Shown in pieces: positions 36,747-45,382 of a stretch of 64,000 nt of DNA; position 1 is the stretch's first letter; every line of letters begins with the position of its first letter. Made by a program: the position numbers and the translations under genes. The notes beneath the pieces were generated by a model. The model saw nothing but the letters and a program-made list of their open reading frames with translations. It did not search any database and was not told the DNA's origin. The stretch is from Marinobacterium marinum (GTDB lineage Bacteria; Pseudomonadota; Gammaproteobacteria; Pseudomonadales; Balneatricaceae). The DNA lies in assembly GCF_013868415.1 (NCBI RefSeq), contig NZ_JACEMT010000053.1, positions 125,173 to 189,172 of the forward strand, given 5' to 3'.

Positions 36747-37402
36747 TGGCGATTGCTGACGAGTTGATCATCCGCGAACTGCCTGGGCTACAGCCCTATG
36801 AGCGCGCTTGGCAGGCGATGCAGGCCTTGACGGCTCGCCGTGATGCCGACACGGTGGATGAAATCTGGCTATTGCAGCATGAACGGGTTTTTACCCAAGG
36901 GCAGGCCGGTAAGGCCGAACATTTGTTGGCGACGGGAGATATTCCGGTCGTACAGGTGGATCGTGGTGGCCAGGTTACCTATCACGGGCCGGGACAGCAG
37001 ATTGCCTATCTTATGCTGGATTTGCGCCGACGCAAACTGGGTGTGCGTGAACTGGTCGATATCATTGAGCAGTCGATTGTCGCATTGCTTGCTGACTATG
37101 GTGTCCGTGCTTATCCCAAGGCCGATGCACCCGGGGTGTATGTCGATGAACAGAAAATATGCTCGCTGGGGTTGCGCATTCGGCGGGGGTGTTCCTTCCA
37201 TGGATTGGCTCTGAACCTGAACATGGATCTTGAACCCTTTTTGCGGATCAACCCCTGCGGTTACGCAGGACTGCAGATGACACAGTTACATGCCCTGGCT
37301 CCGAATGCCGATCTGACATCTGTTCCGAATAACCTAGTGAATTACTTGGTTAAAAGATTGGGGTATACTGCCCTCACCCGCACACAGATATTGGAAGACT
37401 GA
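36746..37402 (+). CDS. lipB: octanoyl-[ACP]:protein N-octanoyltransferase
   Basis: Moves octanoyl groups from ACP onto lipoyl domains, the first step of lipoate synthesis. 218 residues. [13 protein letters not shown], the catalytic lysine in [19 protein letters not shown] and the catalytic cysteine in RINPCGYAG are all present. lipA follows by 5 bases. Confidence 0.96.
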   Translation: MAIADELIIRELPGLQPYERAWQAMQALTARRDADTVDEIWLLQHERVFTQGQAGKAEHLLATGDIPVVQVDRGGQVTYHGPGQQIAYLMLDLRRRKLGVRELVDIIEQSIVALLADYGVRAYPKADAPGVYVDEQKICSLGLRIRRGCSFHGLALNLNMDLEPFLRINPCGYAGLQMTQLHALAPNADLTSVPNNLVNYLVKRLGYTALTRTQILED

Positions 37403-37407
37403 TTAGT

Positions 37408-38400
37408 ATGGCTGAATCCTCCGAAAACAAAACCGGCCGGGTCGAGCAAGGCGTTAAACTGCGTGGTGCCGACAAGGTTGCCCGCATTCCGATTAAGGTT
37501 ATTCCAACGGAAAAGGAAGAAATGCTACGCAAACCTGACTGGTTACGCGTACGTATGGGCTCCAATGCGGAAGTAAAACGGATCAAGGATAAGCTGCGCA
37601 AACATAAGTTGGCATCAGTCTGTGAAGAAGCCAGTTGCCCCAATCTGGGGGAGTGCTTCAGTCATGGTACCGCCACTTTCATGATTATGGGCGATATTTG
37701 TACTCGTCGCTGCCCATTCTGTGACGTGGCTCATGGGCGCCCTAATGCGCTGGCGCCGGAAGAGCCACGTGAACTGGCAGAAGCAATCGCCGACATGGGG
37801 CTGAAGTATGTCGTGATTACCTCGGTAGACCGAGACGACCTGCGCGATGGTGGTGCGCAGCACTTTGCCGATTGTATTCGTGAGACACGTGAACGTATTC
37901 CCAGCATTCAGATCGAAACCCTGGTACCGGATTTCCGAGGCCGCATGGATGTCGCTTTGGAAATTCTGGATCAGACACCGCCGGATGTCTTCAACCACAA
38001 CCTGGAAACTGTCCCACGTCTGTACCGCAAGGTGCGCCCGGGAGCCGATTATCAGTGGTCATTGGATTTGCTCAAGCGCTACAAGGCACTGCAACCGAAT
38101 GTACGTACCAAATCTGGCCTGATGGTGGGCTGTGGTGAAACCAATGAGGAAATTATCGAAGTGATGCATGATCTACGTGCCCACAATGTCGATATGATCA
38201 CCATTGGTCAGTACCTGCAGCCAAGCCGTAACCACTTGGCACTGGATCGATATGTAACGCCGGAAGAATTCGCCGAATTTGAGCGCATAGCCAAAGAAAT
38301 CGGCTTTAGCCATGTGGCCAGCGGGCCGTTGGTGCGCTCTTCTTACCATGCCGATCTTCAAGCAAAAGGCGAAAAAGTGGTTGGTTACAAGGAAAAGTAA
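37408..38400 (+). CDS. lipA: lipoyl synthase
   Basis: Radical-SAM enzyme that inserts two sulfurs into protein-bound octanoyl chains. 330 residues. The auxiliary cluster ligands are in [13 protein letters not shown] and the SAM cluster in [10 protein letters not shown]. The C-terminal RSSYHA signature supplies the serine ligand. It is the last gene of the block from proA; the accessory toxin remnants begin right after it. Confidence 0.97.
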   Translation: MAESSENKTGRVEQGVKLRGADKVARIPIKVIPTEKEEMLRKPDWLRVRMGSNAEVKRIKDKLRKHKLASVCEEASCPNLGECFSHGTATFMIMGDICTRRCPFCDVAHGRPNALAPEEPRELAEAIADMGLKYVVITSVDRDDLRDGGAQHFADCIRETRERIPSIQIETLVPDFRGRMDVALEILDQTPPDVFNHNLETVPRLYRKVRPGADYQWSLDLLKRYKALQPNVRTKSGLMVGCGETNEEIIEVMHDLRAHNVDMITIGQYLQPSRNHLALDRYVTPEEFAEFERIAKEIGFSHVASGPLVRSSYHADLQAKGEKVVGYKEK

Positions 38401-38662
38401 ATTTTCCGATGCCCTGGGTAACGTTTGACTTTGAGTATCAATGGGTCATGCGTTGCTCCGGGACTCTCTTGCTGCTTATAGTCCCATGGAGCTTTTCCTC
38501 TTACCTGGGCCTTATACCAGAAAGGGTTATAACTACATCGGCTATCCACATATTCATGCCAACCGAACCCTCCGGCGGAGCTGGTGGAACATTTCCACAA
38601 CGAATTGGAGTCATCTCAGATGTGTAATAACCGCTAGGATATATTCCCCAAAACTTGGAAAA
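38401..38662 (-). pseudogene. frameshifted fragment of a type-44-like polymorphic toxin tip
   Basis: On the minus strand one frame (38662-38501) reads CGNVPPAPPEGSVGMNMWIADVV and then stops; the next frame carries NPFWYKAQVRGKAPWDYKQQ. Together they resemble the polymorphic toxin type 44 domain, which I recall as PPGVSVD...then NPF-FY--VRNGGPWDYKQ. One frameshift, and loss of the rest of the domain at the lipA end, make it dead. It lies beside an RHS core fragment, as displaced RHS tips do. A match from memory only. Confidence 0.5.
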
Positions 38663-38665
38663 TCA

Positions 38666-38695
38666 CATCAGCCTATGAGGGCTAATTGGCTGATG
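38666..38695. terminator. inverted repeat after the putative immunity gene
   Basis: 8-bp repeat CATCAGCC / GGCTGATG with a 14-base loop, 18 bases past the minus-strand gene's stop; the minus strand continues TGATTTTCC. A weak terminator is possible. Confidence 0.35.
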
Positions 38696-38712
38696 CAGAG
38701 TTTTGAAAACCC

Positions 38713-39087
38713 TCATATTTCCTGGCATTTTTTCTCAACCCATTCCTTTTTCCAATCAATTTCATAAGATTTTAATTGGCCTAATAAAGTGTCGTCCCTT
38801 TTAGCAATGTAAGAGTTAATTGCTTCAACTTTATGATGCTGAACATATTCAGCCAGTAACATCATTTGTTCATCAACATAGAAACTTAGTTTTTCTAAGG
38901 CCTCCTCAAGACACCCACTTTCCAGATCTTCTTTTATCACCCGATACCTTTTAAGATGGTTGAAAGCCAACTCCCCTTGGGTAACATCAAGCGCATAACT
39001 AATTCCCTGCTTCCCAACGGACACACCTATAAAATAGGCAATAAGCATAGAAAAAATAGCTAAACTAAATAAGATACGATTTTTCAT
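38713..39087 (-). CDS. small membrane-anchored protein, candidate immunity protein
   Basis: 124 residues from ATG 39087, with a strong GGAGG site 9 bases upstream. An N-terminal hydrophobic helix (about 5-24, FSLAIFSMLIAYFIGVSVGK) anchors it; the rest is a charged, helix-rich domain with two cysteines (ESGCLEE and the C-terminal KKCQEI). Base composition is AT-richer than the flanking genes. It starts 20 bases after the RHS tip, which is how toxin tips and their immunity genes are arranged. I recognise no family; the immunity role is inferred only from position. Confidence 0.6.
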   Translation of the reverse strand: MKNRILFSLAIFSMLIAYFIGVSVGKQGISYALDVTQGELAFNHLKRYRVIKEDLESGCLEEALEKLSFYVDEQMMLLAEYVQHHKVEAINSYIAKRDDTLLGQLKSYEIDWKKEWVEKKCQEI

Positions 39088-39107
39088 GCCACCATCCTCC
39101 GTTAATA

Positions 39108-39830
39108 TTACTGCGTATTCAGGCCTCTACAATTAGGCTGTCCTGGGACGCAACGCATGACACATTCACATTTATCATCATTATTCGGGTCATAACTCGG
39201 ACTGGCAACGTAAGGAGATCCTCGACCAATGGAGTAATATTCTTTTTCACCACAGTCACCATCCCGTTCACATCTCCAGCGTACACACATAGACCAACAA
39301 TCAGGATGACCAGGCCACCACCCACACAAACCTTGGTCAATAGCATCCCCTATAGCTTCCATAGCAGAGGCACCTCGACTTCCCATACCAGGAGCTAAAC
39401 CTAAAGGGTCAATATAAACAAGAGGGTTTGCATTGGTGTAAAGGTAGGTGTTTATGCCGCCTTGAAGACCAATCGGATCACTCTGCAAATACCGCCCAAG
39501 ACTGGGGTCATAATCCCTGAAATAGTTGTAGTGTAACCCGGTTTCCTCATCGTAGTACTGCCCTGGGTAGCGCAGAGAGAAGGTGAATAGCTGACTGTCA
39601 CCGTCCGGGTCTTCATTGGCTGTGTGGCGACCAAAGGGGTCGTTATCCCAACGCCAGACAATTTGGTTGTCACTGGCTCGGCTAATGCGTCGTGGGGTGT
39701 TGGGGTGATCCGTATGGATGTAATACACCGCAACACCAGTGCCGGCGGGGCGCAGGGTTGCAACCGGGATGTTGCCAAGCCAGACGGTTTCCTGAATGAG
39801 CTGGCCGTTGGCATCATATTCGCCTGCCTT
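39108..39830 (-). pseudogene. 5'-truncated RHS-repeat core end with a cysteine-rich tip
   Basis: The frame opens right after a TGA at 39831-39833 and reads KAGEYDANGQLIQETVWLGN, then YIHTDHPNTPRRI, LRYPGQYYDEETGLHYNYFR, DYDPSLGRYLQSDPIGLQGG, and NPLVYIDPLGL. This is the RHS-associated core that ends full-length RHS toxins. The several hundred residues before it are absent. After DPLGL come about 95 tip residues with nine cysteines (for example WSMCVRWRCERDGDCG and CECVMRCVPG), of no family I know. No start codon with a ribosome site is apparent, so I treat it as a remnant. Confidence 0.85.
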
Positions 39831-39974
39831 TCATGGATTGAGTAAGAATACACGTGACAAGTAGCCGAGTGTGCTCGGAGGTTCGGCAGTCATGTCTCGT
39901 GCTGTTACGGATTGCGCAGGAGCGCTCAAATCCATAGTATTAGTAAATTCTTATTTAAAATTCGAGGGTATGTG

Positions 39975-40430
39975 ATGAGTGCGAACAAGCGTGTTTCCGT
40001 CAGTGCCGAGATGAACGCAGGATTTCTGGTCAGTGCCGATATTCGAGGTCACCAAGTCAAAATAGACCAGCCGGAAGCGGCTCGTGGCAGTGATCAGGGG
40101 CCTACACCACTGGAATATTTTCTGTTTTCGCTCGGCGGGTGTATCTGCACCATTGGCCGTATTGCCGCGATGCAACAGAAAATTAATCTGCGCGGTATGA
40201 AAGTGAGTGTTGAGGGAGATTACAATCCGGCGGGCTTACTGGGCAAACCGAGCGAAGACCGTACGGGGTTTCAACAGGTGCAGGTGTCGGCGGAAATCGA
40301 TGCGGATATGACCGACGAAGAAAAGCTGGCATTTCTGGATGCGATTTGTGAGCGTTGTCCATTGCATGACAACATCAAGCTGGAAACGCGAGTTACCCAC
40401 AGCCTGGTAGCGCCGAGCTGCATGGCCTGA
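39975..40430 (+). CDS. OsmC family protein
   Basis: 151 residues from ATG 39975 (MSANKRVSVSAEM); a frame from 39912 has no support. OsmC/Ohr proteins reduce organic or fatty-acid peroxides with two cysteines; here SLGGCICTIGR and CERCPLHDNI supply them. The extra ERC-PLHD form is closer to YhfA/OsmC-like proteins than to Ohr. It lies just beyond the RHS remnant and is the first intact chromosomal gene to its right. Confidence 0.85.
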   Translation: MSANKRVSVSAEMNAGFLVSADIRGHQVKIDQPEAARGSDQGPTPLEYFLFSLGGCICTIGRIAAMQQKINLRGMKVSVEGDYNPAGLLGKPSEDRTGFQQVQVSAEIDADMTDEEKLAFLDAICERCPLHDNIKLETRVTHSLVAPSCMA

Positions 40431-40449
40431 ACGTCAGCCCGGCGTTGAT

Positions 40450-40899
40450 TTAATCGGCGGGCGGTACGTCCAGCAGGAAGGTTACCGGCCCGTCGTTCAG
40501 CAGTTCTACCTTCATGTCGGCACCGAAGCAGCCAGTTGCAACCGGGGTGTGGGCATGTCGAGCCTGATCAACGAAATGGTTGTAGAGGCGCTCGCCGTCA
40601 GTGGGTGTTGCGCCGGATGAGAAGCTGGGTCTGAGCCCTTTGCGGGTATCGGCCACCAGAGTGAACTGGGATACTACCAGCAGGCCGCCACCAATATCGG
40701 TCAGGCTCAGGTTCATCTTGTCGTCGGCATCAGCAAAGATACGGTACTTCAATACCTTCTGCAGCAGTTTGTCGGCAGTTGTTTCGTTATCGCCTTTTTC
40801 GACCCCCAACAACAGTAGTATGCCGTTTTCGATCTGGCCGATGATTTCACCTTCTACCGTTACGCTGGCGTGACGTACACGTTGGATCAGTCCTTTCAC
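40450..40899 (-). CDS. dtd: D-aminoacyl-tRNA deacylase
   Basis: Removes D-amino acids and glycine mischarged on tRNA. 149 residues. The active-site [17 protein letters not shown] and the C-terminal [10 protein letters not shown] are conserved. It is 15 bases downstream of pip on the same strand. Confidence 0.95.
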   Translation of the reverse strand: MKGLIQRVRHASVTVEGEIIGQIENGILLLLGVEKGDNETTADKLLQKVLKYRIFADADDKMNLSLTDIGGGLLVVSQFTLVADTRKGLRPSFSSGATPTDGERLYNHFVDQARHAHTPVATGCFGADMKVELLNDGPVTFLLDVPPAD

Positions 40900-40914
40900 T
40901 ACAGCTCCTTGTGG

Positions 40915-41865
40915 TTATGCGCTTTGTGCGGCAAATTCGTCGGTTGCCTGCACCAGGTTGTCGATGATGCCGGGTTCGAAGGCGGAGTGGCCGGCATTGC
41001 GCACAATGTGCAGACGCGATTGTGGCAACACTTGATGCAGTGCATGGGCCTGCTCAAGTGGGCACACCACATCATAACGTCCATGGACAATGGTGAGCGG
41101 GATATCGCGTAGCCTGGCCGCATTGCGCAAAATCTGATCCGGCTCCAGAAACGCCTTGTGGATAAAGTAATGCGCCTCGATACGTGCCATTGCCAGGGCA
41201 AAATGAGGGTCACCGAAATGATCAACTACACTGGGGTTGGGCATCAGAGTGGAACAGCGACCTTCCCACACAGACCAGGCTTTGGCTGCTTGCATTTGTG
41301 CCAGCTCGTTACTGGAAGTCAGACGCGTGTAGTAGGCGCCGAGCAGGTCATTGTGCTCGCTTGCGGGAATGGGCTCAAGATAGTCCTGCCAGTAATCAGG
41401 AAAAAGGGCGCTGGCCCCTTGTTGATAGAACCAGTGGATATCCCGATCGCGGCAGAGAAAAATGCCGCGCAGAATCATGCCGGAAACGCGTTCGGGATAT
41501 GTTTCAGCATAGACCAGGCTTAGTGTTGATCCCCAGCTGCCACCAAACAGAAGCCACTGCTCGATGCCAAGGTGTTCTCGGATGCGTTCCATGTCATCGA
41601 CCAGCGCCTGGGTGTTGTTATCCTCCAGTCTGGCGTGGGGGGTGGAGCGGCCACAGCCTCGTTGATCGAACAGGACAATGCGATAGCGTTCGGGATTAAA
41701 GAAGCGCCGATGCTCGGGGCTGCAACCGCCGCCGGGGCCGCCATGGACGAACAGGACGGGAATGCCGTTGGGGTTGCCGCTTTCCTCCACGAACAGTGCG
41801 TGGCCTGTGTCCACGTTCAGACAGTACTCGTGATTGATGCCGATTTCGGGGTAGAGGGTGCGCAT
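40915..41865 (-). CDS. pip: proline iminopeptidase
   Basis: Alpha/beta-hydrolase that releases N-terminal proline. ATG 41865 (MRTLYPEIGINHEY) follows AAGGAGACC; a longer frame from 41937 lacks a site. 316 residues. FVHGGPGGG, DQRGCGRS, nucleophile GGSWGSTLS, and the His in NAGHSAFEP are the peptidase S33 signature. Confidence 0.94.
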   Translation of the reverse strand: MRTLYPEIGINHEYCLNVDTGHALFVEESGNPNGIPVLFVHGGPGGGCSPEHRRFFNPERYRIVLFDQRGCGRSTPHARLEDNNTQALVDDMERIREHLGIEQWLLFGGSWGSTLSLVYAETYPERVSGMILRGIFLCRDRDIHWFYQQGASALFPDYWQDYLEPIPASEHNDLLGAYYTRLTSSNELAQMQAAKAWSVWEGRCSTLMPNPSVVDHFGDPHFALAMARIEAHYFIHKAFLEPDQILRNAARLRDIPLTIVHGRYDVVCPLEQAHALHQVLPQSRLHIVRNAGHSAFEPGIIDNLVQATDEFAAQSA

Positions 41866-42172
41866 AGGGGTCTCCTTGAGCCGCTGAGGCCCCAGTATAG
41901 CCAGCGGCACGCGGGACTTGAACAGGACTGGCGTCAATCCGGAATGATATAAGGCAGGAAGCGGGACTGGTTCTGAGTGATTCTGTTGCGGTCCTCACGG
42001 ATCGAGATAGCGGCAGGCTGGTCGTTTGCCAGCTAGAGGCCGACACGAAGTGTGGCTGCCACACTGGTAATAGGTACTTTCGTCCCAGTATGGCGCTGTT
42101 GCCCGTGATAAAAGCGTGAAGCTACAGGGGGAAAGCTCCGGGCGCCTGAGGCGCTATTTGACCGGGTCGCCC
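41866..42172. other. intergenic region with one palindrome
   Basis: 307 bases between pip and the DUF1456 gene without a convincing gene. It contains AGTGTGGC-T-GCCACACT (42049-42065), an 8-bp inverted repeat with a one-base gap that could be an operator, and a short GCGCC/GGCGC hairpin near 42138. No match to a known regulator comes to mind. Confidence 0.35.
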
Positions 42173-42664
42173 TCAAACGGGCTGGCGTGTCACGGGCTGC
42201 TGCGTACCGGGGCGAAAGCGGCGTTGTATGCCCACCAAAAAATTGCGCAGAACCTGGTCCTTGCATTCGCGGTAGTGCTTGTTGCCAGGCTTGCGCAAAA
42301 ACGCGCTCAGTTCATGCTTACTCAGGCAGAACTCGGCGGCCTGCAGGGTTTGCAGCATATCATCCGAAGTCATGTTGAGGGCGATCTTCAGCTTCATGAG
42401 GATCATGTTGTTGCTCAGCCGTGTTTCCGGCTGGGGCTGTTCGCCTTCTCGTCGGCCGCGCCGGGTGTTGATCAGGCCGTTGAGGAAAATGGCCAGTTCG
42501 CGATCGGTCGCCGCGCAGTACGCCGCGTCATCCTCTTTCTTCAACCAGTTCATCACCTGCAGCTGAGTGACCTGATGGTCGGCCGCAGCAAAGATCTCAA
42601 TCAGCTTCGTATTCTTGAAGTCGAAGGCATAGCGCAGGCGGCGTAGAATATCGTTGTTGTTCAC
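42173..42664 (-). CDS. yehS: DUF1456 protein (YehS family)
   Basis: 163 residues with the two repeats typical of DUF1456: NNDILRRLRYAFDFKN and, in the second, SNNMILMKLKIALNMTSDD. Cytoplasmic, function unknown. It stands alone between pip and typA. Confidence 0.88.
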   Translation of the reverse strand: MNNNDILRRLRYAFDFKNTKLIEIFAAADHQVTQLQVMNWLKKEDDAAYCAATDRELAIFLNGLINTRRGRREGEQPQPETRLSNNMILMKLKIALNMTSDDMLQTLQAAEFCLSKHELSAFLRKPGNKHYRECKDQVLRNFLVGIQRRFRPGTQQPVTRQPV

Positions 42665-42727
42665 GGTTGGTCCTGATGTTGCCCATGCGCAGGGGCATGG
42701 CTGATAGGTGTATGAGAGGGCGGCAAT

Positions 42728-42761
42728 AATAAAAAAGGCCGGGGCTTGCGCCGCCGGCCTT
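42728..42761 (-). terminator. terminator of typA
   Basis: Minus-strand stem AAGGCCGG / CCGGCCTT with a loop of about 11 bases, followed by TTTTTATT. Confidence 0.85.
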
Positions 42762-42765
42762 GGTG

Positions 42766-42774
42766 TTATCCACA
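42766..42774 (+). promoter_or_regulatory. single DnaA box
   Basis: TTATCCACA, just beyond the typA stop. A lone nonamer can arise by chance. Confidence 0.25.
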
Positions 42775-42784
42775 GTTGTAGTGC

Positions 42785-44596
42785 TTACTTCTTGTTGGCG
42801 CGCTTGCGCTCGTTTTCTTTCAGCAGCTTCTTGCGGATACGAATGCTTTCCGGAGTAACTTCGACCAGTTCGTCATCTTCGATGAAGTCCAGCGCCTGCT
42901 CCAGGGAGAACTTGATCGGCGGGGTCAGCACGATGTTTTCGTCGGTACCGGAGGCACGAACGTTGGTCAGCTGCTTGCCCTTGGTCGGGTTGACGACCAG
43001 GTCGTTATTGCGGCTGTGGATACCCAGCACCATGCCTTCGTAGACCTCGATGTTCGGGTCGATGAACAGGCGGCCACGTTCCTGCAGAGTGAACAGGGCG
43101 TAGCCCAGCGCCTTGCCGTTGACCATGGAGACCAGAACGCCGTTGTGACGGGAGACCACGTCACCCTGCTTGACCGGACCGTAGTGGTCGAAGATGGAGG
43201 TCATGATGCCGGTACCGGAGGTCATGGTCATGAACTGGCTACGGAAGCCGATCAAACCGCGTGACGGCATCATGAAGGTCAGGCGCACACGGCCCTTGCC
43301 ATCCACTTCCATGTTGGTCATGTCGGCGCGACGTTTGCCCAGTTCCTCGATGATTGAACCCTGGTGCTCGTCTTCCACGTCGATCATGACAACTTCGTAT
43401 GGCTCGTGGATTTCGCCATCGACTTCTTTCTGGATAACTTCCGGACGGGAAACACCCAGCTCGAAACCTTCACGGCGCATGGTTTCGATCAGTACTGACA
43501 GGTGCAGCTCGCCACGGCCGGAAACGCGGAATTTCTCCGGGGTGTCGCCCGGCTCAACGCGCAGGGCGACGTTGTGAATCAGTTCACGCTCCAGACGGTC
43601 TTTAATGTTACGGCTGGTGATGAACTTGCCTTCCTGACCGGCGAACGGCGAATCGTTGACCTGGAAGGTCATGGAAACGGTCGGTTCGTCTACGGACAGG
43701 GCCGGCAGCGCTTCCACAACTTCCGGATCACACAGGGTGTCGGAGATGTTCAGTTCGTCCAGACCGGTGATGCAGATGATGTCGCCGGCCTGAGCGGAGT
43801 CGACTTCAACACGTTCCAGGCCGTGATAGCCCATGATTTTGAGAACGCGGCCGCTGCGTACCTTGGCGTGGCTATCGATGACTTTGACTTGGGTGTTGGT
43901 TTTGACGCTGCCGCGGGAAACACGGCCGACACCGATAACACCGGTGTAGCTGTTGTAGTCCAGTGCTGAAATCTGCATCTGGAAAGGACCTTCGGTATCC
44001 ACATGCGGCGCATCGACATGCTGCACGATGGCCTCGAACAGGGGGGTCATGTCGTCGGCCATTTCAGCGGGGTCATTGCCGGCGATGCCGTTCAGGGCTG
44101 AGGCATAGACAACCGGGAAATCCAGCTGCTCATCGGTCGCACCCAAGTTGTCGAACAGGTCGAAAACCTGGTCCAGAACCCAGTCAGGGCGAGCGCCGGG
44201 GCGGTCGACCTTGTTGATTACCACGATGGGGCGCAGGCCACGGGAGAAGGCCTTTTGAGTTACGAAGCGAGTCTGCGGCATGGGGCCGTCTTGCGCATCC
44301 ACCAGCAGCAGTACGCAGTCTACCATGGATAGAACGCGCTCAACCTCACCACCGAAGTCCGCGTGTCCCGGGGTGTCGACGATGTTGATGCGGTAATCGT
44401 TCCAGCTGATGGCCGTATTTTTGGCCAGAATGGTAATGCCGCGCTCACGTTCCTGGTCGTTGGAGTCCATGACGCGCTCGGCGCCTTCGTCACGGCGCCC
44501 CAGAGTGCCGGACTGTTGCAACAACTTGTCGACCAGAGTGGTTTTGCCGTGGTCAACGTGGGCAATAATGGCAATATTTCGGAGGTTATCGATCAC
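42785..44596 (-). CDS. typA: translational GTPase TypA/BipA
   Basis: Ribosome-associated GTPase for stress and low-temperature ribosome assembly. 603 residues. G1 [13 protein letters not shown]2 RERGITI, G3 DTPGHADF, G4 [10 protein letters not shown] are in order, and the C-terminal BipA-specific domain includes [18 protein letters not shown]. Ends with a strong terminator. Confidence 0.97.
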   Translation of the reverse strand: MIDNLRNIAIIAHVDHGKTTLVDKLLQQSGTLGRRDEGAERVMDSNDQERERGITILAKNTAISWNDYRINIVDTPGHADFGGEVERVLSMVDCVLLLVDAQDGPMPQTRFVTQKAFSRGLRPIVVINKVDRPGARPDWVLDQVFDLFDNLGATDEQLDFPVVYASALNGIAGNDPAEMADDMTPLFEAIVQHVDAPHVDTEGPFQMQISALDYNSYTGVIGVGRVSRGSVKTNTQVKVIDSHAKVRSGRVLKIMGYHGLERVEVDSAQAGDIICITGLDELNISDTLCDPEVVEALPALSVDEPTVSMTFQVNDSPFAGQEGKFITSRNIKDRLERELIHNVALRVEPGDTPEKFRVSGRGELHLSVLIETMRREGFELGVSRPEVIQKEVDGEIHEPYEVVMIDVEDEHQGSIIEELGKRRADMTNMEVDGKGRVRLTFMMPSRGLIGFRSQFMTMTSGTGIMTSIFDHYGPVKQGDVVSRHNGVLVSMVNGKALGYALFTLQERGRLFIDPNIEVYEGMVLGIHSRNNDLVVNPTKGKQLTNVRASGTDENIVLTPPIKFSLEQALDFIEDDELVEVTPESIRIRKKLLKENERKRANKK

Positions 44597-44662
44597 GCGT
44601 AGTACCTTGGTGATGTGTTAAAGCGCGTCATTATACGGAAGGGATGTGAAACAATCGATCAT

Positions 44663-45028
44663 TTACTGATCGTTATCGTATCGGGCGTGTTCTCGGGATG
44701 GAAAAGGCTGGTACAGCCGGGCGGCGGTACAGTATTTCTCGGTCAGTTTCAGGTAGTGGCTGTTGTCCGGTTGGCGCTGTTGGGCGTTGCGGTAGCGCTG
44801 ACAACGTGTCGCCAATGTCTTGCCGGCCTCCTGGCGGCAAAAATGGTACATGTAGCTGCTTTCGGGGTAGTTGTAGCACACGGTGTCCAGTCGGATTTGA
44901 TTCTCGTGTTCCAGCCAGCGAGCCGGAAAGCGCTTGCCATAGCCAAGATGTGAACCGGTTGAAGCCCCCGCAGACATCGCCAGCAGCAGGGTGCAGCACA
45001 ACAGGGAAAGTAGAGCTTTCATGGACAT
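44663..45028 (-). CDS. secreted protein of unknown function (121 aa)
   Basis: Starts MSMKALLSLLCCTLLL, with a signal peptide cleaved near SAGAS. The start at 45028 is followed by ATG 45022; neither has a strong ribosome site. The mature part has four cysteines (DTVCYN, HFCRQ, TRCQRY, KYCTAA), suggesting two disulfides, and is rich in Tyr, Arg and Gln. No family recognised. It is convergent to nothing and divergent from glnA across the NtrC control region. Confidence 0.6.
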   Translation of the reverse strand: MSMKALLSLLCCTLLLAMSAGASTGSHLGYGKRFPARWLEHENQIRLDTVCYNYPESSYMYHFCRQEAGKTLATRCQRYRNAQQRQPDNSHYLKLTEKYCTAARLYQPFPSREHARYDNDQ

Positions 45029-45123
45029 GGAGTGACAGTGTTCATAAGGGTGAAAGAAAGTGCAGGGTACTCTGCTCCGGAAGTGATGAGAAGTGCACCG
45101 ACAGGCAGCATTCATTTTTGCTT

Positions 45124-45224
45124 TGCACTATTATAGGCAGCGTGAGTGCAGGTATGTACTCGGGTTCTGGATACGGACGCACCGGTTTGGTGCAAAAGGT
45201 CTTTTTGTGCACTATTTTGGTGCG
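45124..45224. promoter_or_regulatory. NtrC binding sites upstream of glnA
   Basis: Consensus TGCAC-N7-GTGCA. CGCACCGGTTTGGTGCA at 45178-45194 and TGCACTATTTTGGTGCG at 45208-45224 are strong; their centres are 30 bases, three helical turns, apart. A weaker TGCACTATTATAGGCAG lies at 45124-45140. They form an enhancer for the sigma-54 promoter about 60-100 bases downstream. Confidence 0.85.
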
Positions 45225-45285
45225 TTGTGGGCGTATCTATACCTGACGAATTAAACAAATCAAAGACTTAGCTTTTTCTTGAAGC

Positions 45286-45301
45286 TGGCACGACCTTTGC
45301 T
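45286..45301 (+). promoter_or_regulatory. sigma-54 promoter of glnA
   Basis: TGGCACGACCTTTGCT matches the -24/-12 consensus TGGCAC-N5-TTGCW exactly, about 80 bases before the glnA ATG. Confidence 0.88.
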
Positions 45302-45382
45302 TTATGTTCTGGCAACCGGTTTCCGGATCCTAATGTAAAGATGTTTTGCCCTGGCAAACTGATAACGAGTGGGGATAGCCAA

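Noticed and set aside
38409-38767. DALGNV-like RHS motif and short open frames on the plus strand after lipA
   Set aside because: The match is six residues and is followed by stops; the minus-strand toxin reading explains the stretch better.
38401-39974. insertion sequence or phage remnant
   Set aside because: No transposase, integrase, terminal inverted repeats or target duplication could be found around the RHS remnants.
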